A stretch of 64,000 nucleotides of DNA from an uncultured Acetatifactor sp. (lineage in GTDB: Bacteria; Bacillota; Clostridia; Lachnospirales; Lachnospiraceae): positions 1 through 64,000 of the forward strand of contig CAKRUB010000008.1 in the NCBI GenBank assembly GCA_934402375.1, written 5' to 3'. The first letter of the stretch is position 1; every line of letters starts with the position of its first letter. The position numbers and the translations under genes are program-made. This document shows positions 53,119 through 63,116 of the stretch, in pieces. The notes under the pieces were generated by a model, which saw only the letters and a list, made by a program, of their open reading frames with translations, made no database searches and was not told the DNA's origin.

Positions 53119-54612
53119 CTACAGCGTCACACCCTGCTTAAAGATTGCCATATCATGGAAGCCCGCCTCCTCGCTGCAAACCTTTCTTCCGGAAGCCACC
53201 TCGACAACATACGCAAACAGCTTCGCCGTCTCCTCCTCCATCGAACGATCCTCAACCAGCACCCCTGCATTGAAATCAATCCAGTTCTTCTTCCTGCCTG
53301 CCAGCGTCGAATTCGTCGCAATCTTGACTGTCGGTACCGGAGACGCAAAGGGCGTTCCCCTGCCCGTCGTAAACAGGACGATCTGTGCTCCTGCCGCCGC
53401 AAGCGCCGTCGCCGCCACAAGATCGTTGCCCGGCGCGCTGAGAAGATTCAGCCCTGCCGTCTTCACCGTCTCGCCATAGCGGAGCACACCCTTCACCTTC
53501 GCGCTGCCCGACTTCTGGGTACAGCCGAGCGACTTATCCTCCAGCGTCGAGATTCCTCCCTTCTTATTTCCGGGGGAAGGATTCTCATAAATCGTCTGGT
53601 TATGGCTCTTGAAATAATTCTTGAAATCGTTGATCAGCTCCACGGTCTTGTCAAACAGCTCCCTGTCGGCACACCGGTTCATCAGAATCGTCTCCGCGCC
53701 GAACATTTCGGGCACCTCTGTCAGAATCGTCGTCCCGCCCTTGGAGATCAGCGTATCCGAGAATCTGCCGACAAGAGGGTTTGCCGTGATGCCGGAAAGC
53801 CCGTCGCTGCCGCCGCACTTCATGCCAATGACAAGCCTGCTGACGCTGACCGGCTCCCTCTCGAAGCCGGAAGCGTACCCGATCAGCTCCTTCACCACCT
53901 CGACCGCCTCCGCAATCTCGTCCTCGCACTCCTGCGCCACCAGAAACCGCACTCTGTTTTCGTCATAGTCCCCAATATAATTCTTCAGGACATCAATATT
54001 GCTGTTCTCGCATCCCAATCCCAGCACAAGAACCCCACCGGCATTCGGATGATTGATCAGATCCGCGAGGATCTGCCTTGTATGCTCCTGATCGTCACCC
54101 ATCTGGGAGCAACCGTAAGGGTGCGGGAAGGCAATGACCTCCTCCACCGTGCCCTTCACAAAGCGGTTTGCCTGTCTGGCAATGGTGGTTGCTACATTGT
54201 TCACGCAGCCGACCGTCGGAATAATCCAGATTTCATTGCGGACACCCACCTTGCCGTCCGGACGCTTGAAGCCCATGAACGTCACATCCTCCGTGTGCTT
54301 TTCTTCGACCTCCACCGGCTCATACTGGTATTCCAGCAAATCGCCGAGCGCCGTCTTTAAATTATGCGTGTGTACCCATGCACCGGCACGGATATTCTCC
54401 TTCGCGTTGCCGATCCGGTAGCCGTACTTAATTACCTCTTCCCCCGCAGGAATGTCACAGATCGCCATCTTATGCCCCGCAGGAATCTCCTCAAGTGCCG
54501 TGATCTGCTTCTTCTCTCCCTGCACATCCACTGTGACCGTCTCTCCTGCCGGAATCGTTTTCAGCGCAACTACGACCTTATCATTTTCATTGATCTTTAA
54601 GAAATCCTGCAT
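53119..54612 (-). CDS. uxaA: Altronate dehydratase
   Basis: 497 residues; converts D-altronate to 2-keto-3-deoxygluconate. An N-terminal SAF-like domain (1-90, HKMAICDIPAGEEVIKYG) is followed by the GD/UxaA domain with GFKRPDGKVGVRNEIWI, HPYGCSQMGDD, CENSNIDVL and KCGGSDGLSGITANP. The ATG overlaps the uxaB end by 16 nt with GAGGG upstream, so the two genes are coupled. It is the third step of the galacturonate isomerase pathway. Confidence 0.95.
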   Translation of the reverse strand: MQDFLKINENDKVVVALKTIPAGETVTVDVQGEKKQITALEEIPAGHKMAICDIPAGEEVIKYGYRIGNAKENIRAGAWVHTHNLKTALGDLLEYQYEPVEVEEKHTEDVTFMGFKRPDGKVGVRNEIWIIPTVGCVNNVATTIARQANRFVKGTVEEVIAFPHPYGCSQMGDDQEHTRQILADLINHPNAGGVLVLGLGCENSNIDVLKNYIGDYDENRVRFLVAQECEDEIAEAVEVVKELIGYASGFEREPVSVSRLVIGMKCGGSDGLSGITANPLVGRFSDTLISKGGTTILTEVPEMFGAETILMNRCADRELFDKTVELINDFKNYFKSHNQTIYENPSPGNKKGGISTLEDKSLGCTQKSGSAKVKGVLRYGETVKTAGLNLLSAPGNDLVAATALAAAGAQIVLFTTGRGTPFASPVPTVKIATNSTLAGRKKNWIDFNAGVLVEDRSMEEETAKLFAYVVEVASGRKVCSEEAGFHDMAIFKQGVTL

Positions 54613-56057
54613 AATGCCGCCCTCATGCCGTTTGCCTTAATGTCATCCAGATAAGCTGTAACCGCCTCCGTCAGACCGGGAACCTGATTCAGATCCTGTC
54701 CGTGGAAATCCTCCCTGCCGAGATAAGCCTTCACAAAGCTCTCTGTCGCGTCGTTGCAATGGTCGCGGAAGAACTCCAGCACTGCCAAATCATCCTTAAT
54801 ATCATAAGACTGCCCGTCACGATCTCCCTTTAACACTCCATCCTTTATTTCGGTTCCGTGATAGAATGCCATGAGTGCCGCAATGGAAAAAGTCAGATGA
54901 GCGGGGAGCTTTCCGAACTTCTCCACATAACCCAGCAGACTGGGCAGACATCTTGCACGCCATTTGGACACCGAATTCAGAGAGATTGCAAGCAGCGCAT
55001 GATCCACATAGGGATTGTTAAAGCGGTTGACTACCTCCGCCGCAAACTGCTTCAGCTCCTCCTCGGGAAGCGTCAGCGTCGGAATTACCTCGTCGAAGAT
55101 CGTTTTGTTCATGAAATTACGGATGTCCGCGTCCTCCATGGACTGTCTGACAATATCGTTTCCGCAGAGCCACGACGCAAGGACGAAGGAGGTATGCGCA
55201 CCGTTCAGAATACGCACCTTTCTCTGCTTATAGGGATGATGATCCTTGGTAAAGATAACAGGAAGTCCTGCCCCCGGAAGATCAAATTCTCCGCTGATGT
55301 CCTTCTCGGACTCGATGACCCAGAGGGCAAAGGGCTCGCCTGTCACCATGATATGATCCTCATAGCCAAGCTTCTCCCACTCCTCTTTTTCCGTTGCTCT
55401 CGGATAGCCCGTGACAATACGGTCTACCAGCGTCGAGGTAAAGATGCATGCCTCCTCGACCCACTTCTTAAATTCATCGGAGAGACCCCAGTTTTCGATC
55501 TGCTCCATAACGCATTTGCGCAGCATAATTCCATTGTCGTCGATCAGCTCCACCGGCAGCATGACAAGTCCCTTGCCCATATCGCCGTGGAAGGTCTCGA
55601 ATCTGTGATATAAGAATTTCGTCAGCTTTCCGGGGAAGGTCTTCGGCGGATTCAGTTCAAAGCGATCCGACGCATCATAGACGATTCCCGCCTCAGTCGT
55701 ATTGGAGACCACAAAACGGAGCGTGTCGATCTCGGCAAGTCCCATGTATTTTTCATACTCATTGATGGCATCCACCGCATCCGCAACGCTGGTCACGATA
55801 CGGTTGATGATCTTACCCTCGCCGTTCACATTTCCTCTGAGGGAAACCGTGTACTGGCAGTCCTGTCTGTGGAAGTTATCCAGATTACCGAACTCGATCG
55901 GCTTGATCAGCACAATATCCCCATCAAACTTTCCTTCCTCGTTGGCTATGTCGATCATATAATCCACAAAAGCCCTCAGGAAATTTCCCTCTCCAAACTG
56001 GACTACCTTAACCGGTCTGTCCTTTTTGCCAGTCATGTTCCGACTTAATACTTCCAT
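54597..56057 (-). CDS. uxaB: Tagaturonate reductase (altronate oxidoreductase)
   Basis: 486 residues; NADH-dependent reduction of tagaturonate to altronate. The mannitol-dehydrogenase-type fold is seen as VVQFGEGNFLRAFVDYMID at the start, VVSNTTEAGI, and KVRILNGAHTSFVLASWLCG, which carries the catalytic Lys/Asn/His. ATG at 56057 has AAGG 7 nt upstream. Promoter at 56144-56172, with a palindromic operator over the start site, divergent from the LacI-type gene. Confidence 0.94.
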   Translation of the reverse strand: MEVLSRNMTGKKDRPVKVVQFGEGNFLRAFVDYMIDIANEEGKFDGDIVLIKPIEFGNLDNFHRQDCQYTVSLRGNVNGEGKIINRIVTSVADAVDAINEYEKYMGLAEIDTLRFVVSNTTEAGIVYDASDRFELNPPKTFPGKLTKFLYHRFETFHGDMGKGLVMLPVELIDDNGIMLRKCVMEQIENWGLSDEFKKWVEEACIFTSTLVDRIVTGYPRATEKEEWEKLGYEDHIMVTGEPFALWVIESEKDISGEFDLPGAGLPVIFTKDHHPYKQRKVRILNGAHTSFVLASWLCGNDIVRQSMEDADIRNFMNKTIFDEVIPTLTLPEEELKQFAAEVVNRFNNPYVDHALLAISLNSVSKWRARCLPSLLGYVEKFGKLPAHLTFSIAALMAFYHGTEIKDGVLKGDRDGQSYDIKDDLAVLEFFRDHCNDATESFVKAYLGREDFHGQDLNQVPGLTEAVTAYLDDIKANGMRAALCRIS

Positions 56058-56122
56058 TTTCAAACCTTCTCCCTTCCATCCCTGTATCTTTTCTCAACCC
56101 GCACATATCGGGTGAAAATTTT

Positions 56123-56138
56123 ATGTAAGTGCTTACAT
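56123..56138. promoter_or_regulatory. Palindromic operator between uxaB and the lacI-type gene
   Basis: ATGTAAG, TG, CTTACAT: 7 bp perfect arms. It overlaps the predicted uxaB transcription start and is the likely binding site of the LacI-family regulator encoded next to it. Confidence 0.6.
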
Positions 56139-56143
56139 TTTCT

Positions 56144-56172
56144 ATTTTACTTCCATTCCCACTTTTCGTCAA
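56144..56172 (-). promoter_or_regulatory. Sigma-A promoter of uxaB-uxaA
   Basis: On the minus strand TTGACG (56167-56172), 17 nt spacer, TAAAAT (56144-56149). Start expected near 56137, inside the palindromic operator. Confidence 0.7.
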
Positions 56173-56345
56173 CACCAAATGTCTTTGTTTTTTGATTACC
56201 TCATGCTTATTTATAATAAGAAGAAACTCTCGTCCGCGAAAAATAAAACTTGAAAAAGAAACCCTGTTCAGATATAATTATAGATGGATTTCATGAAACC
56301 ACTTACACATGTTTTCTTACAACTTTGCAGAAAGGCTTCACCTAT

Positions 56346-57356
56346 ATGACCATCTACGATATTTCCGAAAAAGCCGGGGTATCCATTGCGACGGTATCCC
56401 GGGTACTGAATGGCAGCAGCAACGTAAGCGAAAAGACAAAGAAAAAGGTACTGGATGTCATTAACCAGTACGAATACACGCCGAATGCCTTTGCTCGGGG
56501 CTTAGGTCTCAACACGATGAAAACCATCGGCATCATGTGCGCTGACAGCTCTGATCTGTATCTCGCAAAGGCGATCTATTACATAGAACAGAAGCTGCGT
56601 GCAAACGGCTACGACAGCATTCTCTGCTGCACCGGCTACGAGCTGGACGCCAAAATTGCCGCCATGAATCTTCTTATTACAAAGAAGGTGGACGGCATCA
56701 TCCTCGTCGGTTCCAACTTCATCTATGAGAAGGACGCCGACAATCACTATATCGTCGAAGCTGCCAGCCAGATTCCGGTCATGCTGCTCAACGCAGCTCT
56801 GGATGCACCGAATGTCTACAGCATCGTCTCCGACGACTTCAATTCCATGTATGACGCAACGCTGCAGATGCTCTCCACCGGCATTAAAGACATCGTTTAT
56901 TTCTACAACTCCACCTCCTACAGCGGAAAGAAAAAGCTTGCAGGCTACCGTGCCGCCATGGAGGAGAAGAAGCTGCTGACCGGGGCGAACCTGCTGCAAT
57001 TCTATCACGGCTCTCACGAGGACATTCCCGCAATGACCGAGCACCTGAAAAAGCTGCACGACAAGGGGCTGCAGTTTCATGGGATCATTGCCGCGGACGA
57101 CAACCTCGCTCTCGCCGCCGTAAAGTATGCAAAGCTGATGAACTACTCTATTCCGGAAGAATTTTCGATTCTCGGATATAATAACTCCATGCTTGTCAAC
57201 TGCTGCGAACCCGAACTCACCAGCATTGACAATAAGCTCGAAACACTCTGTCAGCACCTGATCACAACCCTGATGGGCGTGCTCAGCGGAAACGAAATGC
57301 CGAAGAAGACCATCTTCTCCGGCGAGATCATCAAACGCGGAACAACCAAATTCTAA
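56346..57356 (+). CDS. LacI family transcriptional regulator of the galacturonate locus
   Basis: 336 residues. The N-terminal helix-turn-helix TIYDISEKAGVSIATVSRVL with NGSSNVSEKTKKKV is classical LacI. A periplasmic-binding-like sensor domain follows (GIMCADSSDLYLAKAI, IILVGSNFIYE, ILGYNNSML). ATG at 56346 with GAAAGG 10 nt upstream; longer in-frame starts do not fit the family. It diverges from uxaBA and precedes uxaC by 45 nt, so it probably controls both by sensing a uronate intermediate. Confidence 0.9.
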   Translation: MTIYDISEKAGVSIATVSRVLNGSSNVSEKTKKKVLDVINQYEYTPNAFARGLGLNTMKTIGIMCADSSDLYLAKAIYYIEQKLRANGYDSILCCTGYELDAKIAAMNLLITKKVDGIILVGSNFIYEKDADNHYIVEAASQIPVMLLNAALDAPNVYSIVSDDFNSMYDATLQMLSTGIKDIVYFYNSTSYSGKKKLAGYRAAMEEKKLLTGANLLQFYHGSHEDIPAMTEHLKKLHDKGLQFHGIIAADDNLALAAVKYAKLMNYSIPEEFSILGYNNSMLVNCCEPELTSIDNKLETLCQHLITTLMGVLSGNEMPKKTIFSGEIIKRGTTKF

Positions 57357-57401
57357 TGTCAGGATAAAAAGCCGCTTAAGGCGGCAGAAAGAAGGTAAAA
57401 A

Positions 57402-58811
57402 ATGAAAGCATTTATGGACAAGGATTTTCTGTTGGAGACAGAGACAGCGAAGAAGCTCTTTCACGAATACGCTGCAGAGACACCGGTACTCGACTACCAC
57501 TGTCACATCAACCCCAGAGAGATTGCGGAGGATCGCCAGTTTGACAACATCACCCAGGTCTGGCTCGGCGGCGATCATTACAAGTGGCGCTTCATGCGCT
57601 CCTGCGGCGTCGATGAAAAGTACATCACCGGAGATGCCTCCGATTATGAGAAGTTCTGCTGCTGGGCAGAATGTCTCGGCAAGGCAATCGGCAACCCGCT
57701 GTTCCACTGGAGCCACCTTGAGCTTCAGCGCTATTTCGGCTATACCGGCGTCCTGAACAAGAATACCGCCGACGAGGTCTGGAAGCTCTGCAACGAAAAG
57801 CTGGCTCAGCCCTCCATGAGCGTGCGCAACCTGATCCGTCAGAGCAACGTCACCCTGATCTGCACCACCGACGATCCCGTAGATTCTCTCGAGTGGCACA
57901 AGATAATCGCCGAGGACAAGACCTTCGAGGCGAAGGTGCTGCCCGCATGGAGACCCGACAAGGCGATGAACATTGAAAAGCCGGACTATCCCGAGTACCT
58001 CGACAAGCTCGCCGCTGCCGCAGGACTGCCTGAGATCAACAGCTTTGGTGCATTGAAGGAAGCCCTGAAAAAGCGTATGGAATTCTTCGCCTCCATGGGC
58101 TGCTGCGTGTCCGACCACGCTCTGGAGTATGTCATGTACTGCCCAGCTGACGAGGATGAGATTGAGGCCATCTTCTTAAAGAGATTAAACCGCATGGTTC
58201 TCACAAAGGAAGAGGAATTAAAGTTCAAGACTGCGTTCATGCTCTTTGTCGGTAAGGAATACCACAAGCTCGACTGGGCAATGCAGCTCCACTATGGCTG
58301 TAAGCGCGACAACAATACCCTGATGTATGAAAAGCTCGGCCCGGATACCGGCTATGACTGCATCAACAACTATGCGCCCTCCGCACAGATGGCAGATTTC
58401 CTGAATGCCTTAAACGTTACAGACGAGCTGCCCAGAACGATCCTTTACAGCCTGAATCCCAACGACAACCAGTCGATCGGAACGATTCTCGGCTGCTTCC
58501 AGGATTCCACGGCAACCGCCAAGATCCAGCAGGGAAGCGCATGGTGGTTCAACGATCACAAGACCGGCATGATCGATCAGCTGACCTCCCTCGCAAACCT
58601 CGGAAACCTCTCCGGCTTTGTCGGAATGCTGACAGACTCCCGGAGCTTCCTCTCTTACACCAGACATGAATATTTCCGCCGTATTCTCTGCAACCTGATC
58701 GGCGGCTGGGTAGAGAACGGAGAATTCCCGCAGGACTACGAGACGCTGGGTGAGATCGTGAAAAATATTTCTTATTACAACGCAAGGAACTATTTCAGAT
58801 TCGACGTGTAA
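57402..58811 (+). CDS. uxaC: Glucuronate/galacturonate isomerase
   Basis: 469 residues; converts D-galacturonate to D-tagaturonate (and glucuronate to fructuronate). The amidohydrolase-like barrel shows LDYHCHINPREIAEDR, the DHYKWRFMRSCGV segment, CTTDDPVDSL, HYGCKRDNNT, and LGCFQDS near the C-terminus. It lies 45 nt behind the LacI-type gene, so the two are likely one transcript. It is the first step feeding UxaB and UxaA, encoded divergently. Confidence 0.95.
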   Translation: MKAFMDKDFLLETETAKKLFHEYAAETPVLDYHCHINPREIAEDRQFDNITQVWLGGDHYKWRFMRSCGVDEKYITGDASDYEKFCCWAECLGKAIGNPLFHWSHLELQRYFGYTGVLNKNTADEVWKLCNEKLAQPSMSVRNLIRQSNVTLICTTDDPVDSLEWHKIIAEDKTFEAKVLPAWRPDKAMNIEKPDYPEYLDKLAAAAGLPEINSFGALKEALKKRMEFFASMGCCVSDHALEYVMYCPADEDEIEAIFLKRLNRMVLTKEEELKFKTAFMLFVGKEYHKLDWAMQLHYGCKRDNNTLMYEKLGPDTGYDCINNYAPSAQMADFLNALNVTDELPRTILYSLNPNDNQSIGTILGCFQDSTATAKIQQGSAWWFNDHKTGMIDQLTSLANLGNLSGFVGMLTDSRSFLSYTRHEYFRRILCNLIGGWVENGEFPQDYETLGEIVKNISYYNARNYFRFDV

Positions 58812-58823
58812 AGAAGGACAGTA

Positions 58824-58852
58824 AAACGCCCCGGGTGCAGACCGGGGCGTTT
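58824..58852 (+). terminator. Terminator of the lacI-uxaC unit
   Basis: AAACGCCCCGG (58824-58834) and CCGGGGCGTTT (58842-58852) pair perfectly around a 7 nt loop; a short T-run ends the right arm. Confidence 0.85.
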
Positions 58853-59039
58853 CGTATGAGAGAAAAGTTTTAGAGGAATATTTCATTCCCAAAGGAATAT
58901 TACCTCATATTTGCTTTGGGTTCAAGTGTTTTCTAGTCAAAAAAGTAAAAAATCACTGTTTTTTTGTGTCCGGGCACGTTAAACGCAGTATTTAAGCAGG
59001 AAATATACCGAAAAAAGGATGTAAGAGGTTTCAAAGAAT

Positions 59040-59861
59040 ATGAGTCAGGGAAAGACAAGAGACATTGACAGAATCATGGTAGAGCGGGGGCGCAGGGGCG
59101 ATTTTTCTCCCAGGCAGTCCGACCATTACCACAACTATTACGAAATTTTCTTTTTGCTGTCGGGAAACTGCCGTTTTCTTCTCAACGACAGTGTCTACCC
59201 ACTCGAGAAGGGAGATTTTGTGCTGATTGCTCCCGGCAGCCTGCATCATGCCCTGTATGACACTGCCGCGTGTGAAATTCTCACCATCTATTTCAAAAAG
59301 GAATACATCGACCGGAATCTGCTCACGCCCAACGCCTCCGAGGTCTTTCGTTCCTTTATGGGCAGCATTCCCGCGCTCTATCAGGATGCGATTTCCTCCC
59401 TCTTAGGCCGTATGCTGTCCGAGGGCACACAAATCGACGAATTTTCGGATCGTTTCATGACCTGTTATCTTCTGGAGCTTCTACTGATGCTGATGCGCCA
59501 TTCCGTCATGAACGAGGAAGAGCCGGAGCTTCTCAACTCCCGCGACGCCGACATCCTAACCGCGACGAAATACATCTACCGGAATTACAAAAAACCGCTC
59601 ACCTTAGCGGAAGTATCGGCGCAGGCAGCACTCAGTCCGACCTACTTCAGCAAAAAGTTCAAGCAGATCACTGGAATGAGTTTCAAGGAGTACCTGAACT
59701 TTGTGCGTCTCCGACATGCCCAGACGGCACTGCTGACAACCAGCAGCACCATCACGGACATCGCCTTGGAAAACGGTTTTAATGACAGTAATTATTTTAA
59801 GGATCTCTTTAAGAAGGTCTACGGCAAATCTCCCAGAGAATACCGCAGGAATCAGAGTTAA
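59040..59861 (+). CDS. AraC family transcriptional regulator
   Basis: 273 residues. N-terminal cupin domain ([31 protein letters not shown]) and C-terminal double helix-turn-helix ([47 protein letters not shown]). It follows uxaC after a terminator and is convergent with buk. The stop codons overlap by 4 nt (TTAA). Its target is unknown; a role in sugar use is likely from the cupin type. Confidence 0.9.
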   Translation: MSQGKTRDIDRIMVERGRRGDFSPRQSDHYHNYYEIFFLLSGNCRFLLNDSVYPLEKGDFVLIAPGSLHHALYDTAACEILTIYFKKEYIDRNLLTPNASEVFRSFMGSIPALYQDAISSLLGRMLSEGTQIDEFSDRFMTCYLLELLLMLMRHSVMNEEEPELLNSRDADILTATKYIYRNYKKPLTLAEVSAQAALSPTYFSKKFKQITGMSFKEYLNFVRLRHAQTALLTTSSTITDIALENGFNDSNYFKDLFKKVYGKSPREYRRNQS

Positions 59862-60925
59862 TACTCCATTACCTTCTCTTCGCCGTTCATGACACGCATA
59901 GCGCCCTGTGCCAGAGCCAGCAGCTCATCCTCGCCGGGATATACAGTAACAGGTGCAATCCAGCCGGTTCTCTCCTTCAGAACCTCGCAGACGTCCTTGC
60001 CGTATGCGATACCGCCTGTCAGAATGATCTGATCAACCTTGCCGTTCAGCACACATGCCATGGAACCGATATCCTTTGCGACCTGAAGCAGGAATGCCTG
60101 CTTTGCCTCCGCAGCCTTCTCGTCGCCCTCGTTTGCACGCTTCGTCACATCACGCATATCGTTCGTTCCGAGGTAAGCGTTGAAGCCGCCCTTGCCGATC
60201 AGCTTGCTGTACACTTCCTTCTCTGTATACTTACCGGAGAAGCACATCTTTACCAGTGCACCGCAAGGCACACCGCCGGCACGCTCCGGTGAGAATGCTC
60301 CATCTCCATCAAAAGCGCTGAACACATCGACTACTCTGCCGCCCTCATGTGCGCCGACAGATACGCCGCCACCCATGTGTACCACGATCAGTCTCAGAGA
60401 CTCATAAGGCTTTCCAACCTCCTTCGCATATCTCTTCGCAACTGCCTTCTGGTTTAGAGCATGGAAGATACTGCCGCGGGGAATCTCCGGCATACCGGAA
60501 TATCTTGCGATAGGCATCAGCTCGTCCACAACGACCGGATCAACGATGTATGCGGGAACGCCGATGGAATCAGCCAGCTCTCTTGCAAGAATACCGCCGA
60601 GATTGGACGCATGCTGTCCCTGTACACCCTTCTTCAGATCAGCAAGAAGCTCGTCCGTAACCGCATAGGTTCCTCCGGGAATGGGCTTTAACATGCCGCC
60701 GCGTCCTACGACAACATTCAGGGAATGAATGTCGAAATTCTTTGACGCGAGAAGATCGGTGATGATCTTCTTTCTGAAATCCTTCTGATCCACGATCGTC
60801 TCATACTGGGAAATCTCCTCTGTGGAGTGTCTCAGCGTCTCCTCAAACAGGAGATTCTCGTCCTCAAACACACCGATCTTTGTCGATGTAGAGCCGGGAT
60901 TGATGATCAAGCTCTTAATTGCCAT
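59858..60925 (-). CDS. buk: Butyrate kinase
   Basis: 355 residues; makes butyrate and ATP from butyryl phosphate. The acetokinase-family motifs are [47 protein letters not shown] and ILTGGIAYG. It follows ptb by about 30 nt. The pair is the kinase route of butyrate formation, used by some Lachnospiraceae (for example Coprococcus and some Butyrivibrio) in place of butyryl-CoA:acetate CoA-transferase. Confidence 0.95.
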   Translation of the reverse strand: MAIKSLIINPGSTSTKIGVFEDENLLFEETLRHSTEEISQYETIVDQKDFRKKIITDLLASKNFDIHSLNVVVGRGGMLKPIPGGTYAVTDELLADLKKGVQGQHASNLGGILARELADSIGVPAYIVDPVVVDELMPIARYSGMPEIPRGSIFHALNQKAVAKRYAKEVGKPYESLRLIVVHMGGGVSVGAHEGGRVVDVFSAFDGDGAFSPERAGGVPCGALVKMCFSGKYTEKEVYSKLIGKGGFNAYLGTNDMRDVTKRANEGDEKAAEAKQAFLLQVAKDIGSMACVLNGKVDQIILTGGIAYGKDVCEVLKERTGWIAPVTVYPGEDELLALAQGAMRVMNGEEKVMEY

Positions 60926-60955
60926 TACTTTATCCTCCTTAATACATTATTTTGC

Positions 60956-61882
60956 TTAAGAATTTTTCTTTTTCAGCTCCTCAGCCACAACTGCAGCCAG
61001 TGCGATCGAATTTACCTTCGTCTCGAAGGTGTCGGAACGGCTGGTCAGGATAACGGGAACCTTTGTGCCGGTCAGGATACAACCGTTCTTTACGCCGGGC
61101 ACCATATGTACAATCGCCTTGTAGACAAGGTTTCCTGCGTGGATGTCGGGGAAGAGAAGCACATCCGCATCTCCCTGGATCTTTCTGTCGGTCGCTGCCT
61201 TATGCTTTGCAGCCTCCGCATCAATCGCCAGATCAAGGGAAAGAGGCCCGTCTACGATGCAGTCCGTGATCTGACCCTCTTCGCACATCTTTGTCAACTC
61301 TGCCGCTTCCACGGTGACAGGCATCTTCGGGTTTACCACCTCGACTGCTGCCAGAGGAGCCACCTTGGGATTCTCGATGCCGCAGGCATTGCATACCGGA
61401 ATCGTATTCCTGATAATGTTCACCTTATCCTCCAGTGTCGGATAGGTCATGAACGCAACATCCGTCAGGAAAAGAAGTCTGTCGATGCAGGGAATGTCAA
61501 ATACACACACATGTGACAGCGATCCGCCGGTTCTCAGTCCGACTTCCTTGTCCAGCACGCTCTTTAAGAAGTTCTTAGAGTCGATCAGACCCTTCATGTA
61601 CATATCTACTTCGCCGTCATGTGCCAGCTTTACCGCCTTGAGGGATGCCTGTATCATATCCGGCTCGTCGATGATTCTGTAACCGGTCAGATCCATATCC
61701 ATCGATGCCGCGATCTCCCTGATCTTAGCCTCATCACCTACCAGAACCGCCTCCGCGATGCCCTGTGCCTTCGCCTCCCTTACAGCCTCCAGCACTGCGG
61801 AATCCTGCGCTGCCGCTACGGCGATCTTCTTCATGCTGTAGCTCTTTACCTTTGAGATCACATGTTCAAAACCCTGCTTCAT
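60956..61882 (-). CDS. ptb: Phosphate butyryltransferase
   Basis: 309 residues; converts butyryl-CoA to butyryl phosphate. The phosphate acyltransferase pattern is visible as KIAVAAAQDSAVLEAVREAK, AVLVGDEAKI, MYMKGLIDSKNFLKSVLD, DGPLSLDLAIDAEAA and ADVLLFPDIHAGNLVYK. ATG at 61882 gives the expected start (MKQGFEHVISKVK); longer in-frame starts do not fit. A promoter candidate lies at 61990-62018, overlapping the end of the chromate transporter gene. Confidence 0.93.
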   Translation of the reverse strand: MKQGFEHVISKVKSYSMKKIAVAAAQDSAVLEAVREAKAQGIAEAVLVGDEAKIREIAASMDMDLTGYRIIDEPDMIQASLKAVKLAHDGEVDMYMKGLIDSKNFLKSVLDKEVGLRTGGSLSHVCVFDIPCIDRLLFLTDVAFMTYPTLEDKVNIIRNTIPVCNACGIENPKVAPLAAVEVVNPKMPVTVEAAELTKMCEEGQITDCIVDGPLSLDLAIDAEAAKHKAATDRKIQGDADVLLFPDIHAGNLVYKAIVHMVPGVKNGCILTGTKVPVILTSRSDTFETKVNSIALAAVVAEELKKKNS

Positions 61883-61989
61883 TTGTCGTTGCTTCCTTTC
61901 TTCTTCGCTGCCGGAGTTCTCCGACAGACTTTTCTCAACATTTTTCCATGCAGTCCGGCAACACTCACAGACCACATACAATCGTTAAA

Positions 61990-62018
61990 ATAATAACACG
62001 CTCAACCGCAAATTGCAA
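61990..62018 (-). promoter_or_regulatory. Candidate sigma-A promoter of ptb-buk
   Basis: On the minus strand TTGCAA (62013-62018), 17 nt spacer, TATTAT (61990-61995), about 110 nt before ptb. Moderate match. Confidence 0.4.
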
Positions 62019-62574
62019 GACTTGTACCCACAAGAATGCCCAATACCGCCGATAAAATGATAATGAGAATCGGATGCACCTTTTTCAGCGCCAGCACAAA
62101 CATGAGAATAAAAATAGCGGTGGGAACCAAAAGTTCCGGCACGGAAATGTTTTGCATAGAAAAACCATCCGGGAAAAACACTGTCGCTCCCGTTGAAAGC
62201 AGCGCCGCACCAATCAGCCCGATCACCGCAGGCTTCAGCCCGGACATACAGCCCTTCACAATCCTGCTGTTCCGAAACCGGTCAAAGCATTTCGCAACGA
62301 TCAGCACGATGACAAAGGACGGCAGGACGACGCCGAGCGTCGCGCAGAACGCCCCGAAGATGCCTCCCGCCTCACGCCCGACATAGGTCGCCATGTTGAC
62401 GGCAAAAGGACCCGGCGTGCTCTCGCTGACCGCGATAAAGTCTATGATCTCCTCCATGTCCAGCCAGCCGTGCTTTATGACCTGTTCTTCGACAAGCGGC
62501 AGCATGGCATAGCCTCCTCCGAAGGTAAATGCCCCGATCTCCAGAAAGACGAGAAACAGCTGTAAATAAATCAT
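62002..62574 (-). CDS. Chromate transporter, half-size (subunit 2)
   Basis: 190 residues with five or six membrane helices and the CHR motif FLEIGAFTFGGGYAMLPLVEEQ, then FIAVSESTPGPFAVNMATYVG. Half-size CHR proteins work as pairs; chromate export is shown for some, but the natural substrate in anaerobes is unclear. Start ATG at 62574 overlaps the partner gene stop by 4 nt (ATGA), so both are translated together. Confidence 0.9.
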   Translation of the reverse strand: MIYLQLFLVFLEIGAFTFGGGYAMLPLVEEQVIKHGWLDMEEIIDFIAVSESTPGPFAVNMATYVGREAGGIFGAFCATLGVVLPSFVIVLIVAKCFDRFRNSRIVKGCMSGLKPAVIGLIGAALLSTGATVFFPDGFSMQNISVPELLVPTAIFILMFVLALKKVHPILIIILSAVLGILVGTSLAICG

Positions 62575-63116
62575 TCCCTGTTCCTCCTCTCTGCGAGCAG
62601 TGAGGCGGCAAGACCCGCAGCCGCGCAGCACACGAGGACAAGCAGCACATTGACCTTCAAAAATGCCACGCAGACAAACGCAGCCGCCATAATAAGATAG
62701 GATGCGACCGACTTCGGGCACTGCCTGTACATGGAGAGCAGCGCCTTTGCGATCAGTGCGAGCACTCCCGCCCGGATACCGTAAAAGGCATACTGTACTG
62801 CTTTCAGCTCCTGAAACTGCCGCAGGACGAAGGATACCGCCAGAATGATCAGAAACGAGGGCAGAACCACCCCCACCGTTGCCAGAAATGCTCCCCAGAA
62901 GCCCGCCACGCGGTAGCCCACAAAGGTTGCCGCATTGATGGCAATCGGGCCGGGCGTGGATTCCGAGATAGCAATGACCTCAAGAATATCCTCATCTGAT
63001 AGCCATTTTCTCTTTTCGGAGATTTCCTTCTGGATCAGCGGGATCATGGCATAGCCGCCGCCAAAGGTAAACGCTCCGATCTTCAGAAAGGTGAAAAACA
63101 GCGTCCGTCTATTCAT
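62571..63116 (-). CDS. Chromate transporter, half-size (subunit 1)
   Basis: 181 residues with the same CHR architecture: FLKIGAFTFGGGYAMIPLIQ, VIAISESTPGPIAINAATFVG. It is a diverged paralogue of the following gene, fitting a heterodimer. ATG at 63116 overlaps the HAD gene end by 8 nt (ATGAATAG), with GGGAG 6 nt upstream. All three genes form one operon. Confidence 0.9.
   Translation of the reverse strand: MNRRTLFFTFLKIGAFTFGGGYAMIPLIQKEISEKRKWLSDEDILEVIAISESTPGPIAINAATFVGYRVAGFWGAFLATVGVVLPSFLIILAVSFVLRQFQELKAVQYAFYGIRAGVLALIAKALLSMYRQCPKSVASYLIMAAAFVCVAFLKVNVLLVLVCCAAAGLAASLLAERRNRE

Noticed and set aside
56192..56217. Promoter TTGATT/TATAAT for the lacI-type gene
   Set aside because: The spacer is only 14 nt; the TATAAT may be real but no good -35 was found.
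56502..58118. 538-codon open frame opposite the lacI-type gene and uxaC
   Set aside because: It spans two clear genes on the opposite strand and has no ribosome site or domain.
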